64,000 nucleotides of DNA from Antedon bifida (Eukaryota > Echinodermata > Crinoidea > Comatulida > Antedonidae): assembly GCA_963402885.1 (NCBI GenBank), contig OY727095.1, forward strand, positions 32,183,001-32,247,000, in the 5' to 3' direction. Shown in pieces: positions 12,901 through 24,550 of this stretch (positions are counted from its first letter, which is position 1; the number at the start of each line of letters is the position of its first letter). The position numbers and the translations under genes were made by a program. The notes under the pieces were generated by a model that saw only the letters and a list, made by a program, of their open reading frames with translations, did no database searches and was not told where the DNA came from.

Positions 12901-15900
12901 GCATGGAACAGATTAATTGGTGAAATGTTGAATCTAATTGTTTTTGTTTGTTTTTATTTTGCAGAGAAGAGCTTGAGAAATTGAGAAGTGTGATTGCAGA
13001 AAGTAAAAAGACTAAGAGCCAGTTTGGGATTGGAGATAAAGTTATTAAAGCTGAGGAGAGCCTTATGAAGATGAATTATGAATTAGACAAGGCCATATCA
13101 GTGGTATGTACAGGACATTTTGATGTTGTTGGTTTTTACTTTAAGTGACAGTATATATGTGGTGTTATCATCTTAAATGCTAATTTTGGTTAGACATTGC
13201 ATGTCTCACTTGTGTTCGCCACTCTATGTTTTTAGCAAGCATGTGTATAGGTCTGCATGTGAACAGTTCTGTTTCCTTTTTGATGTTTGCCATCCATGCT
13301 GTTTTCGGTTTTCCTTTTGGTCTTTCGTTGAGCTTCTCTGAGTGTGATTTTAGCTGGTGTATTTTCATTTAATCGAAGCATATGACCATACCATGTCAGC
13401 CTTTTCTTTACATCCTTTCTCCACTCAATCTCTCCTGTTCTTTTCTGCCTTCATTTTTTAATTTCTCCAGCAACCTTATACCTATTATTCTCTTTATGAA
13501 TTTTCTTTGAAAGACATCAATGTCATGCTGTAGTAATACTGTCATGTAGTGAAGTAATCACCAGATTTAGAGCAGTTCAGTTGCAGGGATGCAACTTGCA
13601 AAAAGCTTATGATGGGAGGCAAAAATTTAGCCTAACTAGTGGGGTTTTAGTGAGTGCTCTTCTGGTGGGTGCTAGATTAGAATTAAGCAGGTTTGGGGTT
13701 GTAATATATATTGCAAAATGAAGAAGGAGACACTTCATTGCACAGTGGGAGTGGTCTTAATTGCTTATTCATTTTTTGTTTTATTATTTTTTTGTAAATA
13801 CAGACATCATCTTTAGAGAAAGAAGGGAAGATATACAAGGAGTACAGTGACCTGGTGGAGAAAGGAAAGGAAGAGTTTACAAAGGAATTACAAAGTATTA
13901 TGCCAGATGTGAAACTTGGTGAAAAAGGTATGAAACTTAGTCAATGTCAAACATCATAATTAAAAACTATGTTATACAAATAAACAACAAGTGTGGACAA
14001 CACATACCAAACTTTCCACTCCCCTAGAGGGTCCCTTCATGTCGAGTGCTGCCACCAAACGGCGCCCGTTTGTCCATCCACATCGTCAGGGCTGAATGGA
14101 CCAGTACACCAGGGTAACCCCCTAAAATAAATACACCATTTCTGTTGTTATATTATAGGCAAAAAGTTATCAGAGTCTGAATTGAACTCTCTGATTGCCC
14201 ATGCCCACCGTAGAATAGAGCAATTGCAGAAACAACTAGTAGAGCAACAAGTGTTAGAACAAACAAGGTTGAAGGAAGCACTGGTTAAGAAGCAGGAAGA
14301 AGATGAAGAAAAAGCCAAAGATGTAGTCATGGCAGAACTAGAGAGACAAAGAGCTGAATTAGAGATTGAACTACATAAAAAGGTGAGGGCGATTGATAAT
14401 ACCACTGTTTTCTATGGACATTTGGCAGTAGTACATCAGTAGAGGGTATTATCATTTAAACCACAACTTATTCCCATATGCAGTAAAGCAGTAAATAAAT
14501 GGTTGTAATTCGAAAAAGCAAGGGAATGTCGGGAAATTAAATAGGATTTGTTGTTTTGATTATACTGTCTAAAGCTCTGTCTACACTAGACCTATCAAAC
14601 TAACAAAATTGACAAACAAAATGTGATGTGCCCAAATATGGTAGTGATATGGACACATTGCATTTTTTGTCAGATAAAGTTTGATAGTGTAGATAGATCT
14701 TAACACTGTTTTGTTTATTCATACTCTCTGTTACAGTTACAACAACTAGACTCTGATTATGAGCAAGAAATGCGAATGCAATTGAAACGACAAGCAGCAG
14801 CGCATAGTGATCATATATCAGAGGTGCTAAAGGTCCAAGAGAAGCAGTATGAACAGAAGATAAGGCTGCAAGATGTAGAGATCAGATCTGAGGAACAAGA
14901 TAAATATCAAACAGAGCTACAGATTGCAATGGCTAAGCTTAGAGGTGTAGAGAAGGCTATTGAAGGTAATTAAATATCAGTTCAATGTATTTGAATACAG
15001 TAGTCCATTACTCTCATTACTCTTTCTATATAGAGTTCTTTTAAATCATGAATCAAATGTTTACATTATATACACAATGACAGATCCAGGATTTTGAAAT
15101 AGGAGGGGGTGGGGGCCTAAAAATGGTGTAATGAAGGGTGGACCCCCCCCCCCTCTTTTAGGTCTTCCCCTGTAACATTGTTCCCTAATCTTGTCTCTAG
15201 TTTTGGCTTATTTGTACTATTTCACTATCTTTCAGTCATATGCAATGCATTTGATATCCTAGGCATAGAATTAGGTGAGACCGCATGATATTCATACTGT
15301 ATATTATGCGCTTCTTATTCTGCAAAAAACTTTCGTTTTTGTATGTTGCCACTGTATATTATTTTTAGTATTTTATTGTTTAAAACTAATAGTTTTTGTG
15401 AAGTGGAATTGTATCCCTTGATTGAAAATTGTGTACCTTAGCTTTATAATGTGGTAATAGTAAACATATAATAATATAAGTATTTTTCTTGCATAAAATA
15501 ATAAATTATTATTATTAATATATTTTTGTAGGACGTGCAAATCTAGAGAAGCAAAACAAGAAGGCGCAGGAGTTATGGCTAGCCTGTGAAAACCTCAAGC
15601 GAACTATAGAACTAGGTGAGAATAGTGTTATTTAAATCCACTGGTTGTGTTCTGATCGTTTGTGTGAGCTTGCTATGGTATCTGCTTGGTTTGTGTCCTT
15701 GGTGTGTTGAGATAGAGTTGACTCTCTTAACTCTATTCAATTTTATTTTCATATGAGTGGAATGCACCTATGTTGGAGAAACTTAAATAAGCCCAAAAAG
15801 AATTCAAAAAGTATATATATATATAACTGAATATTTCAAATGTAGTCAACAAATAAATAATTAAAAAATTTAAAAAAAAATCTAGATTCAATCTTTAATA

Positions 15901-16470
15901 AATGTTTTATTTTGTTCTTTTGTTTTATTAGGACGACAAGATGGAAAAAGTTACGAAGACAAGTTAAAACCATTAGCCAATGAAGTTATTGCTGTGAAAG
16001 AAGCTGGTGACAACCACCCGTTTGTGGCATCAATCATTCACACCCTCCCGGAAGAAGCTCTAGCTCGAGGTGTCATGACGGAAGATTCTCTCAAACAGAG
16101 ATGGAGACACGTCCGTAAGGTTTGCAGTCGCATGTCTATGATCGATGAAACTGGCGCAAGCTTCTATAAATATATTTTATCTTATTTTCAATCATTTTTA
16201 CTCGTTGGGACACGGTGTGCCCCAGAGACAGATGATGAAATTTCTTTAGATTCTCTTGATACGTTTAAATTATTAGATTTTGCGACGCACTATGTTGAGG
16301 AAGGTAATTTAGAACAAGCTGTCAGATTTGTTAATCAATTGTCTGGTATGCCAAAATTAGTAGCATCTGATTGGCTGAAAGAAGCAAGGCTTTTACTAGA
16401 AATGAACCAATCGGCATCCTTATTGTCTACATTCGCAACAGCGTCAGGTGTTGGTGGTCTGCATTTGTGA
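9975..16470 (+). CDS. IMMT: MICOS complex subunit MIC60 (mitofilin)
   Basis: Exons 9975-10013, 10484-10572, 10669-10863, 11382-11695, 12212-12446, 12965-13103, 13804-13927, 14159-14382, 14737-14965, 15532-15615, 15932-16470; phases close and give 736 aa (human about 758). The N-terminus MWRTSGKVSRNIR is a basic mitochondrial presequence. One membrane helix follows at about aa 50-71, then a P/K-rich stretch and a long Glu/Lys/Gln coiled coil. The C-terminal mitofilin signature is clear: RFVNQLSG, VASDWLKEARLLLE and a Gly-rich end. MIC60 sits in the inner mitochondrial membrane and shapes cristae junctions as the core of MICOS. The acceptor before exon 4 is a TAGCAG tandem site. The gene converges on UNG with about 490 bases between stop codons. 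Confidence 0.95.
10990..11305 (-). repeat. Interspersed repeat with box-B-like motif
   Basis: Contains GGTACCCATTTATACACCTGG, GGAGAGAGGCAAATG and GGTTCGAACTTACAGTCTC. I recognise this arrangement as a dispersed repeat common in marine invertebrates but do not assign it a family name. It lies in MIC60 intron 3. Confidence 0.55.
11701..11853. mobile_element. Palindromic AGCTCTGTCTACACT MITE, copy 4 (diverged)
   Basis: Begins six bases after the exon-4 donor of MIC60, so the donor GTATG directly abuts the element. Ends CCCTGTCTAC and GTGTAGACCAGG. The sequence just after it (about 11860-12060) has two copies of ATTGAGGAGTGCAATTT. Confidence 0.8.
12505..12777 (-). repeat. SINE-like repeat, tRNA-related head
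   Basis: Shares TGTACTAGGTTCTTTAAA, ACACTGGACCTATGGTTTA and GGTAACCCC blocks with 14017-14125, 27360-27475 and 42105-42200. The right end, read minus, resembles a tRNA with GAGTGGCCGAGCAGTTAAGAC and GGTTCGAGGCTC boxes. Confidence 0.65.
13180..13560 (-). pseudogene. Decayed non-LTR retrotransposon reverse-transcriptase 3' end
   Basis: Minus-strand frames read QHDIDVFQRKFIKRIIGI, then LTWYGHMLRLNENTPAKI, then RPKGKPKTAWMANIKKE with a C-terminal EWRTQVRHA. These are the familiar segments at the C-terminal end of LINE ORF2 proteins. They fall in different frames, so the copy is frameshifted and dead. It lies in MIC60 intron 6. Confidence 0.75.
14017..14125 (+). repeat. Fragment of SINE-like repeat
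   Basis: CCACTCCCCTAGAGGGTCCC through CAGTACACCAGGGTAACCCC resembles parts of 12505-12777 and 42105-42472. Confidence 0.5.
14572..14702. mobile_element. Palindromic AGCTCTGTCTACACT MITE, copy 5
   Basis: Shortened copy in the intron before MIC60 exon 14737; ends AAGCTCTGTCTACACTAG and GATAGTGTAGATAGATCTT. Confidence 0.8.
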
Positions 16471-16963
16471 TCTTCCAGAAATAATTAATAGAATATAGAT
16501 ATTAAAAGAATGACAAGTAAACCAAGCATACAAAAAAGGTTTAGTCAAAACTGTATGTTTAATGTGCACGTTGATGAATATAAGGACAGCATATCATTGT
16601 TTCCAGCAAATTATCTACAATAGAGTACATAGTCCTTACCCGCGCAGACCGCAGTTCTTTATAAAAACTATTTTCCCGAGTCCAGCACAATCATTATCTT
16701 TTTTAAAAGCATGTTTATAAAAGACGAAAGAAATACTTTTCAAATACTTGATGAACTTATAGTTGAAATATTATGGTTACCTATGTTAACTGCAATATGG
16801 TTCTTTTCTGCTGTGCTGTAATAAAAAAAAATTGTCAAACAACTATTTTGTCATGAAAGTTTAGATACATTGTCTATGAGTAGACCTATAGTACAATATT
16901 TACAAATGTGTTTTCGATTGTTTATCTCAAGGTACCAGTTGGCGTTCGAGAGAAGTGTTTACA
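16471..16963. other. Convergent 3' UTR region between MIC60 and UNG
   Basis: No gene. TGTAATAAAAAAAAA near 16809 is a likely MIC60 poly(A) signal. The right edge (16911-16963) is a diverged copy of part of the last UNG coding exon. Confidence 0.6.
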
Positions 16964-19793
16964 TTACAACTGTTTCCAATCAATAGGTGTTCGATTGCTC
17001 TTCTCAAGGTATTCATTTGCTTGAGAGAAGTGTTTACAGCCAAAGAACCCCCTATGAGCAGACAGTGGCGAAGGATGCACACTTGTCAATACTTTGTGTC
17101 GTTTCTGAAAAGAAAAGAGTAAAGAAAACTTTTAGAGCACTTTTGTTTAGGTGTAATAACTCTCATACCATAAATGGTATCCTGCTGTTCGATTTTTCAA
17201 AAGAAGACACTAGGCTTCACAACCTCTCCATTATTAAATTGCAGACAATGCTAACAAATATAATGTTTATGTACCTTGTTTATAACTTTCCCTTTTTTCT
17301 GAGCATAAGCACCCCAAAGCATAAACACCACATCGTTTAAATTGTTGTTGATCCAGCTAATTACTGCATCGGTGAACTTCTCCCATCCTTTATCCTTATG
17401 GGAATTTGGAGTGTGGGCACGAACAGTGAGAACGGCATTGAGTAAGAGCACACCTGAAAAAAGAGTTGGGTTTGAATCATGTAAAGATATATTCTCCCCC
17501 TGAATTTTGTTGTTGTTGTTGAATATGCCATTTTAATTTCACATAATAGTTGGATCAAAAAAAAAATTATTTCCCAGAAAAAAACTAATTTAAAGCAAAA
17601 AATTGCCAGCAAATGGGTTTTTTGTTGAATTTAACCATTTATTTTGTCATTTTATAAGTGAAAACTTTTTTTTCTAGGTTTTTTTCTCTGTGATTAACTT
17701 AGTCTGATTTTGTTTATCTTCATTTTTCATGTTTTTGGGGGACAGTACATCTTAAGTCAAATTCACTTCTTGTTCTGGTGATTGGAAACAGTTGTATGTT
17801 GGTGGTACAGTACTTATCTGTAAGAGACTGCCATAGTGCCTTGACCATTCATCCAATGTTTGTGAACAAGTTTGGATTCATGTGTCTGAACACCTCTCTC
17901 TCCATTCCATGTTGACAACTTTTTTGCTGTATTACCTATCATGTATTATATAAACGTTCTTTTCATACCTTGTTTAGCCCAACCAGTCAAGTTGCCATGC
18001 GATGGTCTTTCAAATCCTTCAATGTCTTTCTCCAGTTCTTTATACATATTAATAAGACTACAAAATAATAAATTCATTAATTACTGCTGTGGTTTGTATG
18101 GTTAACATTATTAATACATTATGATTATTTACCTGGAGGAGCAATGTTTAATTAATTTATGATTTGTTTTAAAGAACTTACCTTGGTGGAGGGGCTATTC
18201 CATGAGGAACACTGAAGCATAGCCCTAAATTGTATTAAAAAAAATTGTACCATATTTGAAACAAAAATGAAACAAATAAAACTCCATGAAAAGACTGATT
18301 ACTATTAACATCACAAATGTTTACTATTTTTGTATACAAAACAAGCTGAACAAAAGCTTTAAAAAATTACGATCATAGCTTACCATGAGCTTGTCCAACA
18401 TTGTGGTATGGGTCTTGTCCGAGAATAACAACTTTAACCTGATAAATTGCAAAAAAACATATAAAATCATCCTTTATTCCAAACATAAAAAAACAAAAGA
18501 ATATAACAAACATCCCAGGTCACAGCTTGGGGGACCAAGCATATGAAGGGCAAAACAAGACAACAAATACAAAACACTTAAAATAAAAAGGTAAAAGTAG
18601 AAGAAAACACATCATGCAAAAAATTGTTATAACAAAAAAAACATAGATTGGAGATGCCAAATTGATAACCTTGCTTTAATATCTAAGCTTATTGATAGTA
18701 TCATACTGTTTACTCCCTTACATCTTTTACGTTGCACATTTTCGTCCAGGAATAGACTTGATCAGCTGGTGGAAATATTCTTTGAGATTTTCTTTCTTGG
18801 TCTACAAATGCTTGTAACTGAAATTGATAAATCAATATTTCTATTTAGAAAAATCACAATATTAATATCACAATAATTTAGGCATTTTTCAGGTTCTGTA
18901 CTGTCTGTAGTAAAGTATGAAATTAATAAATACAAAAAATTTAAATCAGGGTTTTGCAAAAAATAGATTAGTAGGTTAAGATTAAGCATAAATGAAGGAG
19001 ATAAAAAACCGATTGTATAAATTATATACAACTTACATTAATATAGTAAGGTTTCACAAATTGTGGTGAAAGGGCTTTTAACCAGCTATCTCCCATCAAT
19101 GATGAGTCACCACCAGATAATCTTTTTGCTCGTTTTTCCAAAGCTTCTGTCCGTTTCTTTTCTATAGCATCCTTTTGTTCTTCTGTTAATGTTGACCCAT
19201 CAAACACTGTGTCCTTTGATGTTGTATTCTGTCGCTTGTTAGATAAAGAGTCCTCAGACATAGGATTTTGACATTTCTCACTATTTTTTTTTTTTTCTAA
19301 TTTTACTTTGTTTACTTTTTCTTCTGTCAATGTTTCTTTGTCTGTCTTAGGGGGTTGGTTTTCATTATCCTATAATAAAATTTAAAAATGAAAATCACAG
19401 TCAGAGAAAAAAACACCTAAATAAATAGGCCTAGGCCTACACACTATTAATTTCTGTGGCATGACAGAGAAAAGGCATTATTACGTATACGGTTGACAAA
19501 CAGTGCCAATGAAAAACAATGAATTATCACACCCAGTCCCGCCGTGCCAATAGAATAAATCGTAGAAACAGTTGGCCATGCCTCATCCGTATCTGAACCC
19601 TACGAATCTGTATCAAGCTTGTGGAACTATAATAAAAATACAGAAACCCAAACATATGCACCCCTCTTTGCTGTGAAGTGCAAATCTGGTGTGACAACAG
19701 CAGCAATCAATGCTGGATACAAACCTCTGCTTTCCTCTTAATTCCACAAGTATTAGAAGTAAAGAAAGATGATATTTTTCGTTGCCCGGACAT
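16964..19793 (-). CDS. UNG: Uracil-DNA glycosylase, nuclear-type with PIP box
   Basis: Minus-strand exons 19725-19793, 19037-19369, 18731-18817, 18384-18438, 18182-18224, 17969-18057, 17275-17453, 16964-17104; phases close and give 331 aa (human UNG2 313). It removes uracil from DNA to start base-excision repair. Family 1 motifs are all present: GQDPYHN (water-activating Asp), [17 protein letters not shown], and the HPSPLS loop that enters the minor groove. Exon 1 begins [11 protein letters not shown], a PCNA-binding box (Q-x-x-I-x-x-F-F) at residues 4-11, as in vertebrate UNG2. Exon 2 is a Lys/Glu/Ser-rich low-complexity linker ahead of the catalytic core. No mitochondrial alternative first exon was identified. 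Confidence 0.96.
17482..17757. mobile_element. MITE with GTCCCCC-type terminal repeats, copy 2
   Basis: TAAAGATATATTCTCCCCC at the left and GGGGGACAGTACATCTTA at the right, with the same internal AAAGCAAAAAATTG blocks as 2043-2396. UNG intron. Confidence 0.7.
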
Positions 19794-20908
19794 GTTCGAT
19801 AAAATTAAGTTTTTAATGTTTCTAAGACAGAAAATACTGTTAGACTTCTGAAACAGCATGTAGAAATTTCGCGCGGATTTTCACAAATTGTTGTAGAACT
19901 AAACCAATCAACCATGAAGAAACATGTTTAACTGACCAATCAATCAATTTGTTTGTGTTGACGCCCACCCTGTAATCAACGAAGCGTAGCACAGTAGTTT
20001 ATTGAGAGAGAGAACACAAAATGGGAAATAAATGAGAGGATATTAACAGCAAATTGTTCTGTGTTCTCGTTATAGTTGACGTAAAGAGCTACAATAACAT
20101 TATTAAACAGATCATAATCTTATCGTATGGTAAGTATGCTCTAATTGATAACAGAATTTTAGTTATAATTTGATTTTATACTGAAATTTGTCTAGGCCCA
20201 ACTGCTAGCTAATCTATTAAGCCTAATCATACTTCCTCCTATCCCAGGCTATGGTAGGCCAAAATTGATTTAAACGGTCAGCCTATTGTGAATCGTAAAG
20301 GAAATAACTAATATTTAACACAGGATTGCTTGTATATCACAAGACTAATTTATTATAGAAATATTCATGAATATGCCTAGAATTAATTAGTTTTTTAAAT
20401 AATATAAATAGGTCCTACAATAAATAATTGTGTTAATATTTTTACACCTCCCTGTTTTTACTATGTGTTTCCAGTCTATAAGTATAACTGGTGTATTATA
20501 ATAGATACATATACATTTAACATCTTTTTTTTTCCAGGTTTTTATCTGTGGAAATGATTGAGAAATGATTGATAAATGATTGTACTGCTGCACATTTACA
20601 TCAGTGATTTGTCATTTTAAATCTAACACTTCTACAACATCATTACAATTTCCAGTTGATATAAAATAAGATAAATAATAGACATATTTATTACTTGCTT
20701 TCAATATTTATATTAAATTTTGTCAGAATAAATTTATCAATTCAACATGAAGTTTAAACTATTAATCTAAAAATATTAAATTCTAATTTTTAATGTGCAA
20801 TCAATATATTATGATCATTCCTTATTGTATTCAAACAAAATACCAAAATTGATTTCCTGTTTATAACAACTATTTAAAAACTGAATAAATAATTATTAAA
20901 TACTAAAT
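19794..20908. other. Intergenic, divergent UNG / P450 promoter region
   Basis: No coding exon. UNG and the P450 point away from each other. ATCTTATCGTATG|GTAAGT at 20117-20135 could be the donor of a non-coding first exon of the P450. The rest is strongly AT-rich. Confidence 0.45.
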
Positions 20909-23900
20909 ATGGCACAACCAAAAGGAAATGTAGGGTATATGTTTGTTGGCGATAAATCTATAGAATTCTACCGTGATCCGATTACGTTCGTGAACAAACA
21001 GATGCAGGAACACGACACTCGGATCTTTCAATCTAGACTTCTAAACAAACCAACAATATTTTTGGGAACAATTCAAGGTGTCCAGGATTTAGTTGGAGGT
21101 AAATAATATTTAAGTATTATATAGATACAAATGCAAATTAATTTCGAGTGTCACTAAATTGTAATCAATATTGTTATTAATGGCCTCATCTCATTTTTTT
21201 TCAGAATGCAGTCATAATTTTGAAATGGGCTATAAAGTGTTTATGCATGGTCTCTATGGCGATAATGTTGTATTCTCTGAAGGAGAGGAAGCTAAACGAC
21301 TTAGAGATGTCCTTCACTGTATATTTCAACCTGCTAACGTACAACAATTTAATAACAAACTGCAAGATCTCATTGTTAAGCACTTTAGTCACATGGACAC
21401 AGGGTAATATGCAGTCAAAATTAAGCCTACTATTATTGAAAGATGAAGATTAATAAAATCAGACTTTAAATAGGCCATTTTGCAGTTTTAACAAAGTTAT
21501 TCACTTCTGTTTATTAACAAAAAAAATTATTATTTCACTTATAAAAAGACAAAAGAAACAGTTAAATTTAACCAAAAACCATTGTCTGACAGACAATTTA
21601 AGTATTTTTTGCTTTAAATTGCATTTTTTTTCAAGTAAATAAATTTTTCTTCGATCCAGTTTTTGGTCAAAGTGAATAACTATTATGTGACATCAAAATG
21701 GCATATTCAACAACAAGGGGGACAATATATCTTTAAAAAGCCTGAAATAAACAGCAAATGAGAAGAATAAAGTTAATTAAACGACGGTTCTATTCAATGC
21801 GGTGGATTTCAGTAGAATTACACCATTTTTACTGTTTCTTACTTTGTTTTTCACAGCACTGAGATCTCTGCATATGAACGTTTTAAACATTTTGCTACAG
21901 AACTCTCCTTTAGTATTTTCTTAGATGTTGTTCCTGATCACTCGGATGAGGTCAACGAACTACTTAGCCAGCTTATAACTACGCATTGGCATGGTAATTA
22001 TTTTCAAATATTAGAATATTGAAATTAGCAATAGATAAAAATGAAGGGTTATTTTCTATAATGTTTTATTAGCTGGTACATTTCCTGTCTTATTTTAGCT
22101 GGTAGTATTTCTTAAACTATCTTCAATGAATTCGATATGTACAGAATATCTATTTTCTTAATCCTATATAATTTATATTTTCATAAACACTACTGATGCT
22201 ACTTTTCATTCATTCATATATACATTTATTCATCAGCAGTTTAAGATAATGTAAACATAAATTAATTAATCATAACAAGAAAATAAATAAACTGTTGATT
22301 ATCAACTCAAAACAGGCTCAGACTGTGTATTGTACCAGGGAAGAGTGACCCTGATTGTACCCTGAATATGAGCAAATATTAATGAAATTCAAACAATTTT
22401 TTTTCTAGGTATTATTTCTGTACCGTTGAGCTTAAGAATGCCTTATTGGGGATCTAAATCTGGATACAACAAAGCTGTAGAGGCTAAGGTACTGTATTTT
22501 GTCCAATAAATGAAATTATTTCAGTGATAAATATATTTATTACGAGTCGTAGTACAAGGCTCATGAATATTTATGATGCTCATGACTATCACATAATTAC
22601 CTTTTTAATTACCTCAAACCAAACATCGTAAAACGTTATTCCGGAGTGAACACAATGTACTATTTACATATTTAGCTTTCAGGAATAATCATTCAAAATG
22701 TATTTTGTAATTCAATTATTAATCAATTTTGCTGGTTGATTGTGTGATTTAATGATTATTTCAACGCATTATTATCTGTTTTTCAGGGTAAACTTATAGA
22801 AATAATCAGAGATCGTTTAGAAAAAGCAAATAAAGGAGATTTTCTTCATCGGATAACTGAAGCTGGGTTTCAAAATCAAACTGAAGTTGAAAATCATTTG
22901 TTGTTATTCATATCCGCCTTGGTTCCAAAGGCGTTTGCTTCCATTTTAACATCCTTCACGTTGGCTTTATCGGGTCAAGATAAGGTGGGTAACTGAGTTA
23001 AAGAAGTCATCAATTTTAGCTGTTGACATGTTTGCCATATTATGCGCAAATCGTCAAAATGATGTCATAGGGTATCAGTGAACCCACTAGATGTGCAATT
23101 AAAATACTTATTAATACCACAATTAATGAATAACACCATAATACAAATTACCAACACACCACAAATTCTCCGCTATCATTACCAATTTACCACCAGCACT
23201 ACAAATTTACCACCATACAATTTATCTTTTATTGGGCTAATTTAAATTTTAAAAAATCAGAAAATCTTTGTTTACCACCATTATCACCAATTCCTCCATT
23301 ATAGTATCAATGCCTCAATCTGCTACCATGGCCACCAATACCTCAACTTTCACCCCAATAATAATGAAAATGTTTTTATTTTTTCATTCTACAGTCTTCA
23401 CAGCGTCACCAAGCCTGTGTAGACAGCAAATATTTAGATCATGTTCTACTAGAAGTTCAAAGGTTATGGCCACCATTTTTCGGAGGCAGACGACTAACTA
23501 GAAAAGTAAGTGTAAAATGTTTGGAACTGTTTGGAAATTTTAAAATTATAATTGTTTATTTGAATATTAAATGTTTCTGTACTGTGTTCATTTGAGTTGA
23601 TTCAGTGTAGGCAAAACCATGTTTTGGCACCAGTCAAAACAGTCACTCAATTTTTAACCATCAGTTGTCTTTTGCTTGTTGCCCTTTCCATCTTAATACC
23701 GAGCATTCGTTTACCTTTAATTTTAACCTATTTTAACATAACCAATTTTAGCATTTCTGCCTGTTGTTTTTCATCTTTTTGTTGTTCTGGTTGTTTCTGT
23801 GTTTTTTAAAATATATATTTTTATTGTATCTTTTAAGACATGTTATTGACCTTGTAATTTCTGTGATTGTGACTGATTTCTCTTTCTCCTCAGAGTTGTG

Positions 23901-24550
23901 TCTTAGATGGAATACAAGTACAACAGGGTACAGCTGTCATCTATATGACACACGCAGCACACAGAGACCCTAAAGTTTTTCCAGATCCAGAAGAATTTAA
24001 GCCAGAAAGATGGGAAGAAAAGTAAGACATTTTGTAATACATTAATACAATTTAATTTTTTAGCTGATTTGACAAGCATTGAGATTGTTTTATTGTTTAT
24101 TCTAACAGTGGAGATGAATTGGAAAAACTATTGTGTTGCTATGGTGGTGGAAAAAGAAAATGTATTGGCATACAACTCATAAAGAAAATAATTAAGGTAG
24201 AGTATTCAATGTTTTCAGAAGATTTTCTCTTTTAACTGTACATTTACTAACCAATCATTTGTAACGCACAAACTTAAACACAAAATGTTATTATTATTGG
24301 CGGCATATAATAAAGTGAAGGTAATGACTAGGCTTGAATTTGTAAAGAAAAAGGATAAAGAATTTGAAATTGACTTATAAAACTCAAGTATTCGTTCCTG
24401 TATCTTTTGTTTAAACAGGAAGTTTGTACATTTATGCTTAGCAACTATGACTGGACTGTATCAAGTGATCAGGATCTTGAATACAAATGGTTACCTGTGT
24501 CGCGACCTAAAGGTCAATTGATGACCCGGTTTGTAGAGAAACTTGCATAA
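20909..24550 (+). CDS. Anchorless cytochrome P450, CYP26/CYP120-like, non-canonical I-helix
   Basis: Exons 20909-21098, 21205-21403, 21857-21993, 22409-22488, 22787-22984, 23395-23505, 23894-24021, 24109-24196, 24419-24550; phases close and give 420 aa, against about 500 usual. An in-frame TAA at 20897-20899 with no AG between it and the ATG supports this start, so no membrane anchor or full proline hinge is encoded. Seen: K-helix E288-V-Q-R291, the PERF-region FKPERW, and a heme loop YGGGKRKCIG with Cys366, where Tyr replaces the usual Phe. The I-helix (aa 240-256) reads LLLFISALVPKAFASIL and lacks the acid-alcohol pair needed for normal O2 activation. Spacing and the GGRRLTRK/THAAHRDP segments recall CYP26/CYP120. 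The substrate is unknown; a peroxide-rearranging or other non-monooxygenase role is inferred. Confidence 0.9.
21440..21740. mobile_element. MITE with GTCCCCC-type terminal repeats, copy 3
   Basis: Right end GGGGGACAATATATCTTTAAA and internal CACTTATAAAAAGACAAAA match the reverse complement of 2043-2396. Intron of the P450. Confidence 0.7.
23105..23345. repeat. Degenerate ACC-rich simple sequence
   Basis: Repeated ATTTACCACCA / CACCAAT-type words in the intron before P450 exon 23395; it opens spurious frames. Confidence 0.5.

Noticed and set aside
16987..17340. 117-codon plus-strand frame
   Set aside because: It is antisense to the last two UNG exons, whose spliced protein matches the family throughout.
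20909..24550. CYP74-type allene oxide synthase
   Set aside because: The heme loop is a standard-length YGGGKRKCIG without the CYP74 insertion, so family membership is not supported even though the I-helix is also unusual.
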